A DNA stretch of 14,289 bases from an uncultured Bacilli bacterium (GTDB taxonomy: Bacteria > Bacillota_I > Bacilli_A > RFN20 > CAG-288): contig CAKUXT010000028.1 of the NCBI GenBank assembly GCA_934700375.1, positions 1-14,289 of the forward strand, written 5' to 3'. Below are positions 6,161 to 13,871 of the stretch, piece by piece. The translations under genes were made by a program, and so were the position numbers. The first letter of the stretch is position 1, and every line of letters starts with the position of its first letter. The notes under the pieces are model-generated. The model saw only the letters and a program-made list of their open reading frames with translations, was not told the origin of the DNA and did no database searches.

Positions 6161-8695
6161 TTACTTTCTATCGGATAGAATATCGATAATCGGTGCTTTC
6201 TTAATTTTCATTAATGTAGGCATGAATCCGATTATTGCAGAGATAATAAGAGCGGCTATTATTAAAAGAACCTGTCTTTTCGAGAAACCAAAGATGAAAT
6301 GCGTGAGCACAAGCTTTTCGATAAAAAACTTATTTGCCAGACTTACTACAAGACTTGATAAAACAAAGGAAAAGGCGGTAATCACAAGCATAAAGAATAT
6401 CTCGATGACCAGATAAGTCAAACTGATTGAAAGGAAGGAATAGCCTTGTGCATATAGAATTCCGATTTTCTTCAAGGAACGATTGAGAATGTCTAAAATA
6501 GAGAATAAGAAGAATAGTGCACTGACAATGATGCCTATAAGAGTTACTAATGTGACGATTCCCGCGATTGATTTCAAACCATAAGAGTAGGTTTCTATGT
6601 CTGCATAATAGGAGTTATGAACTTCGTAATATGAAATCCAATCGGTGGCCTCCTTTCCTAAAAGATGAGCTTTTAAGTTTCCAGGATTTGCTTTTAGGAT
6701 CTTGTTAAGTGTTTTTGTATCTTGGCCTATCTTGTCTGATGTGATGAAAAGGACATGACTGTAATTGGTCATCAATGGTTTCATCGCTTGGCTGATTTTC
6801 GAAAACAAGGGCTTTGCAACATAATAAGAACTACGTTTCGGTGAATAGTTTTCTGATGTGTAGCCGGCAATGATGACATTTTCATTGATTCCTAATCCGG
6901 TTGATTCTAAAGAAAACGAAAGGAAATCTTCTTCGTGGTAAGGATCACGGAATGTTTCAGTAAAATAATCTTTTTCGAGAATGACAGCATTGTCAGGAAG
7001 TTCTTCTAAAGAACTATAGGGACTTTTTAATACATATTCATCATCTTTGAGAACATCAAAGGGACTGATGGAATAAACTTTTCCATAGATAGGATCTACG
7101 ATGTCATAGCAGTTGAATGACATGTAAATCTGATAATCTGAGAAAGTGATATAGTCATCAGTCAATTGTTCAGGCTTAAATGTATCAAAGAATTCTTTTG
7201 AGAAGCCGATGACGCTATATAAATTGCTTTTGATATCTTCGACTAATTGTTTTGTCATGTCATATTCGATAGAAGAATCATATTTAGGATCATCTTGGAA
7301 TATGACAGAATATCTATTGACATCATAATTGGTATTGATAATGCCGACAATCGTATATGTTTCCGGTAAGAAGCTGTAATTGCGGTTAATATTTGTGAAA
7401 TAAGCTTCTTTTCCGATAAGATCTTCGTTTTTTTCAATGCTGCTTTTGACTTTATCTTTGTTGACGAAATCAAAACGGCGATACATATCTGCAAAATAAT
7501 CGGAGATGATGATTTCGTTTGTCTTTTCAGGGAGTCTGCCTGTTAAAGAATAGTGGAACGTGTCTAATGTATCCTGAGCGGCAATAATGGATCCGGTAAC
7601 ATAATACGGATAATTGAAATCAGAGACTGAAATGCTATCGATATAGCCTGAATTCTTTGCGTTATTAATATGCCAGCCTTTGGCAAAAGAATGAATAGGC
7701 AAGTATGAACCTTTGGTAATCGCATCGATGTTTTTGATGTCTTCATCATTCATTCCGTATTTTGTGTTGAAGCTGAGGCTTTCTGAGTGATAGCTTTTTG
7801 AGATTTCAATGGATGAGAAATTATCTTGCTTCATCGATTTTAAAACGGAACGATTGACATCAAATGAACTCATTGAATCTGAGATTCCGAACAATGAAAA
7901 AGAAAAGATGGAGATAAGGAGCATCACGATCATTCTTGCCGGCCTTTTCCTCATGAGGGAAAAGGCAAGCCGGATTCTCTTTCTGAAGGAGAGTTTCAGG
8001 TCCTTCTCCTCTTTGTAGGGGATATTCCTCTCTTCGAATGCGGGAAGCACATCTGTCACTTTTCCGTCTTTGATCTCGATGATGCCATCCTTATATTTCT
8101 CGGCGCTTTCTCTGTCATGGGTGACGACAAGGACAAGCCTGTCTTTGCTGACTTCCTTCAGAAGGGAAAACACGTTCTCTGCATTCTCGCTGTCCAATGA
8201 GCCTGTCGGCTCATCGGAGAGGATGATTCTGCAGTCCTTCAGCATCGCTCTTACAAGAGCGACTCTTTGCTTTTCTCCTCCTGAGAGAAGCTCCACCTTC
8301 TTTTTCTTGAAGGAAAGAAGTCCGGCTTTGGACAGCAGTCCATTGATCTCTTTGTCATCCACTTTCCTGTCAGTGGCAAGGAGAAGATTCTCTTCGACGG
8401 TCAGTCCGCTGAGCAGATTGTATTCCTGAAAGACAAATCCTATCTTTCTTGCGCGATAGGCGGAGAGTTCCTTCTCCTTCATTTCGGTGATGTCCTTTCC
8501 GTCTATGAGGATGGATCCTTGGTCGGGCTTGTCCAGTCCACCAATCAGATTGAGGAGCGTGGACTTTCCGCTTCCGCTTTTTCCGACGATAAAGAACAGG
8601 CCTTTTTCGGGAAGGGAAAAGGAGACGTCTTTCAGTACGTCCTGTCGTTTATTGTTTGCCGAATATGTTTTGTATATATGATTGATTTGAATCAT
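6161..8695 (-). CDS. MacB-type ABC transporter fusion: ATPase plus FtsX-like permease, long ectodomain (copy A)
   Basis: An 844-residue fusion of an ABC ATPase and an FtsX/MacB-type permease. The ATPase (1-235) has Walker A GKSGSGKST (38-46), Q90, signature LSGGEKQR (137-144), Walker B with DEP (161-163) and H193 (VTHD), all intact. TM1 is about 255-272, a large extracellular domain spans about 273-708, and TM2-4 are about 709-736, 757-785 and 807-828. The ectodomain keeps MacB-like landmarks (GRLPEKTNEIIISD near 387-399). This class uses ATP to drive conformational change across the membrane rather than classical transport through a channel; known relatives act in toxin, peptide or lipoprotein export and in peptide resistance. 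It starts 5 nt after the stop of copy B, with GAGGA upstream of the ATG. Residues 16-272 are identical to copy B. The substrate is unknown. Confidence 0.92.
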   Translation of the reverse strand: MIQINHIYKTYSANNKRQDVLKDVSFSLPEKGLFFIVGKSGSGKSTLLNLIGGLDKPDQGSILIDGKDITEMKEKELSAYRARKIGFVFQEYNLLSGLTVEENLLLATDRKVDDKEINGLLSKAGLLSFKKKKVELLSGGEKQRVALVRAMLKDCRIILSDEPTGSLDSENAENVFSLLKEVSKDRLVLVVTHDRESAEKYKDGIIEIKDGKVTDVLPAFEERNIPYKEEKDLKLSFRKRIRLAFSLMRKRPARMIVMLLISIFSFSLFGISDSMSSFDVNRSVLKSMKQDNFSSIEISKSYHSESLSFNTKYGMNDEDIKNIDAITKGSYLPIHSFAKGWHINNAKNSGYIDSISVSDFNYPYYVTGSIIAAQDTLDTFHYSLTGRLPEKTNEIIISDYFADMYRRFDFVNKDKVKSSIEKNEDLIGKEAYFTNINRNYSFLPETYTIVGIINTNYDVNRYSVIFQDDPKYDSSIEYDMTKQLVEDIKSNLYSVIGFSKEFFDTFKPEQLTDDYITFSDYQIYMSFNCYDIVDPIYGKVYSISPFDVLKDDEYVLKSPYSSLEELPDNAVILEKDYFTETFRDPYHEEDFLSFSLESTGLGINENVIIAGYTSENYSPKRSSYYVAKPLFSKISQAMKPLMTNYSHVLFITSDKIGQDTKTLNKILKANPGNLKAHLLGKEATDWISYYEVHNSYYADIETYSYGLKSIAGIVTLVTLIGIIVSALFFLFSILDILNRSLKKIGILYAQGYSFLSISLTYLVIEIFFMLVITAFSFVLSSLVVSLANKFFIEKLVLTHFIFGFSKRQVLLIIAALIISAIIGFMPTLMKIKKAPIIDILSDRK
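7880..8652. repeat. 773-bp direct repeat, copy 1 (inside transporter A)
   Basis: Line-by-line comparison with 9934-10706 (constant offset 2054) shows a single difference, T at 7895 against A at 9949, which is silent (Ser codon TCA or TCT on the coding strand). The block runs from codon 15 to the last base of codon 272, covering essentially the whole ATPase and TM1. Sequence on either side diverges abruptly. Two sampled lines of the block are 53% and 57% GC, against 33% in a sampled line of the adjacent ectodomain. Confidence 0.98.
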
Positions 8696-8700
8696 GTTCT

Positions 8701-10749
8701 TTATTCCTCACGAAGAAGATTGATCGATTTCTGCCTGTAAAGGTGAATTGCTGGAAGAAGAATGCCTAAAGCAAAGACAACAATGCAGATTGCTATAAGT
8801 ATGAAAGAGTCATACCATCTGAAGAAATAGATAGGATGATCAGTGTATCCTCTTTGTATAAATATATTATTTACAACATAGAGCAATAATGCTTTGATTC
8901 CAAATTGACAAATGATTGCGAAAAGAGAAAATAAAGTGAAAATCAAAGTGAAAACGGCCAAGATATCGGCTTTGCTTATTCCGTTTGATTGAAGTATTCC
9001 GATTGTCTTTCCTTTTTCTGATAATAATCCGTTGAAATAATAAGTCAGAATTGAAACGGTGACTATAAGCAGAATGCTAGATAACAAATACATAATTATA
9101 GAGAGATTTGGTGAAATTAAATCGGTGATATCCTTTATGGCATCGGATTCTCTAAAACGAACAGTATCAAAATATAAATCGTAAGATGGAAAATCAAATG
9201 CGTTGGTATGAATGATGGTTTTATAATGGCGGATTTTAGTGAATAGTTCAAGATCTCTTTTATAATCGCCTGTCAAACGAATAAAGACACCTTTTGGATT
9301 CGTGTCAGGTTTCTCAGGCGTATAGATTGCCGTTTCCAAAATATTATTTCCTTGATAAGAGCGAAGCATGTAATGGAATGAACCATAACCTGATTCTTGT
9401 GGAACGTAATGATCTTGGTATATTTCAGGATTGTAATGAGTGTCGAATATGCCTGTGACTGTCTTTGTTTTGCCTCCGTATTTGATTTTGGTTCCGAGCA
9501 GGTCTATTGGCTCATTAATGTCAAAAGATTCGACCACGACATCTTTGTTAGAGCGTTCATCACGAACACAATACTTATAACCGAATTGCTTGTATTTTTC
9601 ATAATAGAAAAGCGGAATGGCGACTTCATCAGATGTCTGAGGGGCTTTTCCACAATAAAGATCTATGCCGTTATTTAAATAATTATTGTTCTCTAGTTGT
9701 ATAATTGCTGCATAATAAGAAAGTTCACCTTCCTTTGCGTCTCTATATTGCAAATTTATTGGTTCTGAGTTGAAAAACATTGAGTTTGAATCAATAGCAT
9801 TCCAACTTTTCAGTAGAGAAATGTCTCCGTCCGTAAAGGAGCTTTCTTCTTTTAAAATTGGATATTCTTTTGTTTGAATATTGTACATCGTTTTAATGAT
9901 AGTCTCTTCGGGCGTATTTGTAACAATACTCGTTGAGATTCCGAACAAAGAAAAAGAAAAGATGGAGATAAGGAGCATCACGATCATTCTTGCCGGCCTT
10001 TTCCTCATGAGGGAAAAGGCAAGCCGGATTCTCTTTCTGAAGGAGAGTTTCAGGTCCTTCTCCTCTTTGTAGGGGATATTCCTCTCTTCGAATGCGGGAA
10101 GCACATCTGTCACTTTTCCGTCTTTGATCTCGATGATGCCATCCTTATATTTCTCGGCGCTTTCTCTGTCATGGGTGACGACAAGGACAAGCCTGTCTTT
10201 GCTGACTTCCTTCAGAAGGGAAAACACGTTCTCTGCATTCTCGCTGTCCAATGAGCCTGTCGGCTCATCGGAGAGGATGATTCTGCAGTCCTTCAGCATC
10301 GCTCTTACAAGAGCGACTCTTTGCTTTTCTCCTCCTGAGAGAAGCTCCACCTTCTTTTTCTTGAAGGAAAGAAGTCCGGCTTTGGACAGCAGTCCATTGA
10401 TCTCTTTGTCATCCACTTTCCTGTCAGTGGCAAGGAGAAGATTCTCTTCGACGGTCAGTCCGCTGAGCAGATTGTATTCCTGAAAGACAAATCCTATCTT
10501 TCTTGCGCGATAGGCGGAGAGTTCCTTCTCCTTCATTTCGGTGATGTCCTTTCCGTCTATGAGGATGGATCCTTGGTCGGGCTTGTCCAGTCCACCAATC
10601 AGATTGAGGAGCGTGGACTTTCCGCTTCCGCTTTTTCCGACGATAAAGAACAGGCCTTTTTCGGGAAGGGAAAAGGAGACGTCTTTCAGTACGTCCTGTC
10701 GTTTATCACCGGTGAAATAAGATTTAAAAAGGTGGTTTATTTTAAGCAT
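8701..10749 (-). CDS. MacB-type ABC transporter fusion: ATPase plus FtsX-like permease, short ectodomain (copy B)
   Basis: A 682-residue paralogue of the downstream transporter. The ATPase motifs are at the same positions (Walker A 38-46, signature 137-144, Walker B around 156-163, H193). TM1 is 255-272, an ectodomain of only about 275 residues runs 273-547, and TM2-4 are about 548-572, 596-620 and 648-670. The ectodomain carries the shared GKAPQTSDEVAIP landmark (about 367-378) and a VTGIFDTHYNPEIY element matching a similar one in copy A, but otherwise looks unrelated. I chose ATG at 10749 because MLKINHLFKSY then aligns with MIQINHIYKTY of copy A and a GGA lies 6 nt upstream. A TTG at 10755, overlapping the MACPF stop as TTGA, is an alternative adding two residues. 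Tight spacing to both neighbours indicates one mRNA. Function is inferred as an exporter or protective pump. Confidence 0.9.
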   Translation of the reverse strand: MLKINHLFKSYFTGDKRQDVLKDVSFSLPEKGLFFIVGKSGSGKSTLLNLIGGLDKPDQGSILIDGKDITEMKEKELSAYRARKIGFVFQEYNLLSGLTVEENLLLATDRKVDDKEINGLLSKAGLLSFKKKKVELLSGGEKQRVALVRAMLKDCRIILSDEPTGSLDSENAENVFSLLKEVSKDRLVLVVTHDRESAEKYKDGIIEIKDGKVTDVLPAFEERNIPYKEEKDLKLSFRKRIRLAFSLMRKRPARMIVMLLISIFSFSLFGISTSIVTNTPEETIIKTMYNIQTKEYPILKEESSFTDGDISLLKSWNAIDSNSMFFNSEPINLQYRDAKEGELSYYAAIIQLENNNYLNNGIDLYCGKAPQTSDEVAIPLFYYEKYKQFGYKYCVRDERSNKDVVVESFDINEPIDLLGTKIKYGGKTKTVTGIFDTHYNPEIYQDHYVPQESGYGSFHYMLRSYQGNNILETAIYTPEKPDTNPKGVFIRLTGDYKRDLELFTKIRHYKTIIHTNAFDFPSYDLYFDTVRFRESDAIKDITDLISPNLSIIMYLLSSILLIVTVSILTYYFNGLLSEKGKTIGILQSNGISKADILAVFTLIFTLFSLFAIICQFGIKALLLYVVNNIFIQRGYTDHPIYFFRWYDSFILIAICIVVFALGILLPAIHLYRQKSINLLREE
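9934..10706. repeat. 773-bp direct repeat, copy 2 (inside transporter B)
   Basis: Partner of 7880-8652, in the same orientation and at the same codon positions. There are no terminal inverted repeats, target-site duplications or transposase, so it is not an insertion sequence. The pattern fits tandem gene duplication followed by ectodomain replacement, or gene conversion of the conserved half. Confidence 0.98.
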
Positions 10750-10751
10750 AA

Positions 10752-12323
10752 TCAATCCAATCTATAGGTTACATGAACAAAAGGAGCTCTATACATCCAA
10801 TCGTTTTTACCAAATCCTGAAGCATTGAATCGAAAATAAAGACTATTTTTATCAATATTTAAATCCCATAGGTTAATTTCTACATTAAATACTGCCTGAG
10901 CGTATTTTGTGTCTTTTTTTCCTGGACCATGTTCATATTTCCATTCTTTTAAAATGTATTTTTCTTCGTTTGAGTGGGCTGAACATAAGAATATATGTTG
11001 ATATCCGTCATCAATTTCTTTGATGTCAATATATAGTTGTACAAGTGCTTTTGTATAACCATATGCTTTAAGATATTTACATGTGTAATCACCAACACCG
11101 GGCTCATCAAGGTTGAATTCAAGCGAAGGATAATTTACGAATTTTACAGCTTTATTGCACGTGACAGTATATTCTTCGCCAGCATTTTTGCTTTGAATGT
11201 ATTCGGGTTCTGATCTATGCTCTGGAATATATAAGGGCTCTCTTGGATCATATGTGTCAATGATAGAATTGGCATAGCTACTTGTATAATTACGGAAGCT
11301 TGATTTTAAATAATCGATATTGGCCGTTGTGTTTAAATCAGCAGGAAGAATATTCCAGAGTGGAATAAGACCATCTTTGCTTGTTCCGATTAGGCCACAC
11401 TTGTCATCTAATGAATTTGTCCAGCTTTTGAATGCTGAATTGAAGGAGTTTATGCCGGTTGCTGAAAAAGCTGTTCCGCCAGTAGTATAGGCTCGGAACG
11501 ATTCATTGACTTTGGAATTTTGAAGAGCTGTTGCATTACTAAAGGAAAAAGAAATATCTCTTCCAGCTGATATCGCACCTTCAATACTAGCTTTGATAGA
11601 GTTGTCTAAAGCGGCTTTAATGTTTCCTTGCAGACAATATGTATTGGAAGTAATACCATAGAATAATTCCGCTTTTCCTCCAAAGTTTCCTTTTGCAATT
11701 ACATGCGTTCCGTATTTTTCGAAAAAGGAGGATGGTGTCAGTTGATTGGATAATACTTTGCGCAAATCACTGACATAGGTTGAATCCAGATGGTTTCGGA
11801 ATTGGTTTTGGTCAGATGAATATTTAGGCAATGAAAATTCATAATTTTTATATTGATAATTTAACGCATACAAATATTTAGAACCGCTGAATTTGTAATC
11901 CATACTAGAATTATTATTGAATCCGTTAGATAAATTAGCGGTAAAAACATCAACGACTCCACCAAGGAAAGAAGATAAAGTGAAATTTGTGGCTAAGGAT
12001 GCATTTAATGATCTAAATGAGTTGCTGCTGGTTGCAAACGTATCAGTTTTATATAAGTGGTTGACTTTTTGTTGATCGATTGTTTGATTCAGCCATGCCT
12101 CATCAAATATCGGGGCACCATCTTTGACATCTTCGGCATCTAAATAACGAGATTTGGCGGCGTCAATAGAATAACCGACTCCGAACACGTTTTCATTTCC
12201 GTTAGCAACTAATCGGATTTTGTTTTGTGAATACTTATTGTGTTGTTTATCTTGAAAGGTGGAACTGGATTTGCTAGACATAGTCATAAACGTACCAGCC
12301 AGCAATAGAAGAACGTAGTTCAT
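10752..12323 (-). CDS. Exported MACPF (perforin-like) domain protein
   Basis: A 523-residue protein of the membrane attack complex/perforin superfamily, whose members oligomerise into beta-barrel pores or use the fold for membrane binding. The diagnostic signature is FFEKYGTHVIAKGNFGG at 200-216 (Y204-G-T-H207, then G215-G216). Further MACPF landmarks follow: TTGGTAF (280-286), a conserved Trp (W301, KSWTNSL), and GLIPLWNILP (318-327), which closes the domain. Residues 1-17 are a hydrophobic stretch fitting a signal peptide, but with no basic n-region. The C-terminal part (about 365-523) is unrecognised and strand-rich, ending in WMYRAPFVHVTYR, possibly a membrane- or glycan-binding module. 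There are five Cys. The ATG is preceded, 6 nt away, by a seven-G ribosome-binding site and a strong promoter. It overlaps or abuts transporter B. A sampled coding line is only 17% GC, far below adhE. Target (host cell or rival bacterium) is unknown. Confidence 0.88.
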   Translation of the reverse strand: MNYVLLLLAGTFMTMSSKSSSTFQDKQHNKYSQNKIRLVANGNENVFGVGYSIDAAKSRYLDAEDVKDGAPIFDEAWLNQTIDQQKVNHLYKTDTFATSSNSFRSLNASLATNFTLSSFLGGVVDVFTANLSNGFNNNSSMDYKFSGSKYLYALNYQYKNYEFSLPKYSSDQNQFRNHLDSTYVSDLRKVLSNQLTPSSFFEKYGTHVIAKGNFGGKAELFYGITSNTYCLQGNIKAALDNSIKASIEGAISAGRDISFSFSNATALQNSKVNESFRAYTTGGTAFSATGINSFNSAFKSWTNSLDDKCGLIGTSKDGLIPLWNILPADLNTTANIDYLKSSFRNYTSSYANSIIDTYDPREPLYIPEHRSEPEYIQSKNAGEEYTVTCNKAVKFVNYPSLEFNLDEPGVGDYTCKYLKAYGYTKALVQLYIDIKEIDDGYQHIFLCSAHSNEEKYILKEWKYEHGPGKKDTKYAQAVFNVEINLWDLNIDKNSLYFRFNASGFGKNDWMYRAPFVHVTYRLD

Positions 12324-12329
12324 ATTTTG

Positions 12330-12336
12330 CCCCCCC
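12330..12336 (-). promoter_or_regulatory. Poly-G ribosome-binding site of the MACPF gene
   Basis: On the coding strand seven consecutive G (preceded by A) lie exactly 6 nt before the MACPF ATG, where the Shine-Dalgarno belongs, and no other purine-rich site is present. In AT-rich surroundings this is a conspicuous homopolymer that could vary in length. Confidence 0.8.
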
Positions 12337-12349
12337 TGTGGTTTTCTTG

Positions 12350-12378
12350 ATTATACTATTGAAATAATTTGTTGTCTA
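12350..12378 (-). promoter_or_regulatory. Strong sigma-A-type promoter of the MACPF-transporter unit
   Basis: On the minus strand, TAGACA (12373-12378, 5 of 6 consensus) and a perfect TATAAT (12350-12355) are separated by 17 bp. The RNA would start near 12343, giving a leader of about 20 nt that contains the seven-G tract. Just upstream of the -35 lies a small inverted repeat, GCGT-GATTT-ACGC (12387-12399), a speculative operator. Confidence 0.85.
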
Positions 12379-12503
12379 TATAGTGCGCGTGATTTACGCA
12401 TATCGCAATTTGGTTAGTTTGTTATTACTTATGACAGATGGGTTTCTACTAGGTTAGTATTGTATTTGCTGTCGGTGTTTTTTAAATTCACAAAAACATA
12501 AAA
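12379..12503. other. Intergenic stretch between the MACPF promoter and the opp terminator
   Basis: AT-rich DNA with no supported gene. It contains the small inverted repeat at 12387-12399 next to the MACPF promoter and the T tract of the opp terminator at its far end. Nothing else recognisable. Confidence 0.6.
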
Positions 12504-12546
12504 ATGTCGCAACACATTCCTAAGTAATATGAATGCGTTGCGACAT
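12493..12546 (-). terminator. Strong rho-independent terminator of the opp operon
   Basis: Arms 12504-12519 and 12531-12546 form a 16-bp stem with one G-U pair and an 11-nt loop. On the minus strand it is followed by TTTTATGTTTTT. It begins 3 nt after the oppF stop codon and separates oligopeptide uptake from the MACPF unit. Confidence 0.93.
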
Positions 12547-12548
12547 GT

Positions 12549-13871
12549 CTATTTCTTTACTTCTTCCTGATATTTCTCAAATTCTTTCTGATTGCATAAG
12601 ACAAAGTGACCAGGCTCGACTTCTTTGAAAGATGGCTTATCGACAGAATAATCATGATCTTTAGCAGGATCATAATGGATTCTGTCTCTTCTTTTTTCTG
12701 TATAAGGATTCGGTTTTGGAATAGCGGATAAGAGCGCTTTGGTATAGGGATGAAGCGGATGAGCGAACAATTCATCAGAGGAAGCCAGTTCAACCATATC
12801 GCCGAAGTACATGACAGCAATCTTATCGCAGAAGTATTTGACGACAGATAGGTCATGAGCGATAAAAAGAATGGAAAGATTTCTTTTTTCTTTTAAGTCG
12901 TTGAGAAGGTTGATGACCTGAGCACGGATGGAAACATCAAGCGCGGAGATCGGTTCATCGCAGATGAGAAGCTTCGGATTCATGATAAGTGCTCTTGCGA
13001 TACCGACACGCTGTCTTTGTCCGCCTGAGAATTCATGCGGATAACGAGAACAGTAATCTTCGATCAATCCGACTTCCTTCAAGACAGAGACGACTTTCTC
13101 ATGGTTCTCTTTTTTGTTGTGGAAGCCTTGAATCTTCAAGCCTTCCGAAATGATTTCTTCGACTGTCATATGAGGATCAAGAGAGTCGATAGGATCCTGG
13201 AAAATCATCTGGATTTCACTGAGAAGCGCATCATCCACATGGCGATTATCATATTTGATTTGTTTGATCTTCGCCTTCTGGATTCTCTTGGTTTCCTTGA
13301 TGTGAAGCTGAATCGCTTCTATCTTTTTCTGCTTTTCTTCTTCGGACAGAGAAGAATCCGCTTTGATCTTCTTTATCTCTGCTTTTCCTTTCTTTGTCGT
13401 CCATTTGATCTCTTTCTCGTTCCATCTTGAACCGGCCTGGATACGATATCCTTTGTAGTAGACAGAACCGGATGTGGCAGGATAGAGCCTCATGATTGTT
13501 CTTCCTGTTGTTGATTTTCCGCATCCAGATTCTCCGACTAAGCCCATGCACTCTCCTTCATGAATCTGGAAGGAGATGCCATGGACTGCCTTAAGCCAGG
13601 TCTTGTTCGGAAAATGACCGATGGTGAAGAACTCTTTCAGGTGATTGACAGACAGAAGAACATGATTTGAAACATACTCCTGACGGAATTTGACTTTAGA
13701 GTGGCTGTTGACAGCAATCTCTTTGGTCTCCATTCTGTCATCATTTGATTCATTGAAATGATGTTCGACATCTTCCTCGAAGGGATCAGAAGATGAAAAA
13801 CGTCCGGTCAAAGATGCATTCTCACGGATTTCAGGCAGAAGGTTGTCCTTTTTCTTTCTGTTTTTGCTCAT
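12549..13871 (-). CDS. oppF: Oligopeptide ABC transporter ATP-binding protein OppF
   Basis: A 440-residue cytoplasmic ATPase powering oligopeptide uptake, paired with OppD. Walker A GESGCGKST is at 113-121, the Q-loop at Q225 (MIFQDPIDSLDP), signature SGGQRQ at 282-287, Walker B LLICDEP at 301-307 and the H-loop at H339. The HPYTKALLSAIPKP element (373-386) is the oligopeptide-family C-terminal region. Two oddities make it longer than the usual 310-340 residues: a charged N-terminal extension of about 70 residues, and a Lys/Glu-rich, probably coiled-coil insert (about 147-218) between Walker A and the Q-loop. I chose ATG at 13871, which has AGGAGG 9 nt upstream, over a GTG at 13895 without such a site. 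It overlaps oppD by 41 nt and is followed by a strong terminator, so it is the last gene of the operon. Confidence 0.94.
   Translation of the reverse strand: MSKNRKKKDNLLPEIRENASLTGRFSSSDPFEEDVEHHFNESNDDRMETKEIAVNSHSKVKFRQEYVSNHVLLSVNHLKEFFTIGHFPNKTWLKAVHGISFQIHEGECMGLVGESGCGKSTTGRTIMRLYPATSGSVYYKGYRIQAGSRWNEKEIKWTTKKGKAEIKKIKADSSLSEEEKQKKIEAIQLHIKETKRIQKAKIKQIKYDNRHVDDALLSEIQMIFQDPIDSLDPHMTVEEIISEGLKIQGFHNKKENHEKVVSVLKEVGLIEDYCSRYPHEFSGGQRQRVGIARALIMNPKLLICDEPISALDVSIRAQVINLLNDLKEKRNLSILFIAHDLSVVKYFCDKIAVMYFGDMVELASSDELFAHPLHPYTKALLSAIPKPNPYTEKRRDRIHYDPAKDHDYSVDKPSFKEVEPGHFVLCNQKEFEKYQEEVKK

Noticed and set aside
8070..8429. A 119-residue plus-strand reading frame, repeated identically at 10124-10483
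   Set aside because: It is a shadow on the strand opposite the ATPase coding sequence. Its duplication simply follows the repeated block.
7880..10706. The 773-bp repeat as a mobile element or insertion sequence
   Set aside because: It has no transposase, terminal inverted repeats or target duplication, and lies entirely in frame within the conserved part of two genes.
12352..12402. Upstream in-frame start (M-R-K-S-R-A-L-Y-R...) that would add a basic n-region to the MACPF signal peptide
   Set aside because: An in-frame TAA lies between it and the MACPF ATG, it has no Shine-Dalgarno, and it lies upstream of the predicted RNA start (the TATAAT box overlaps its end).
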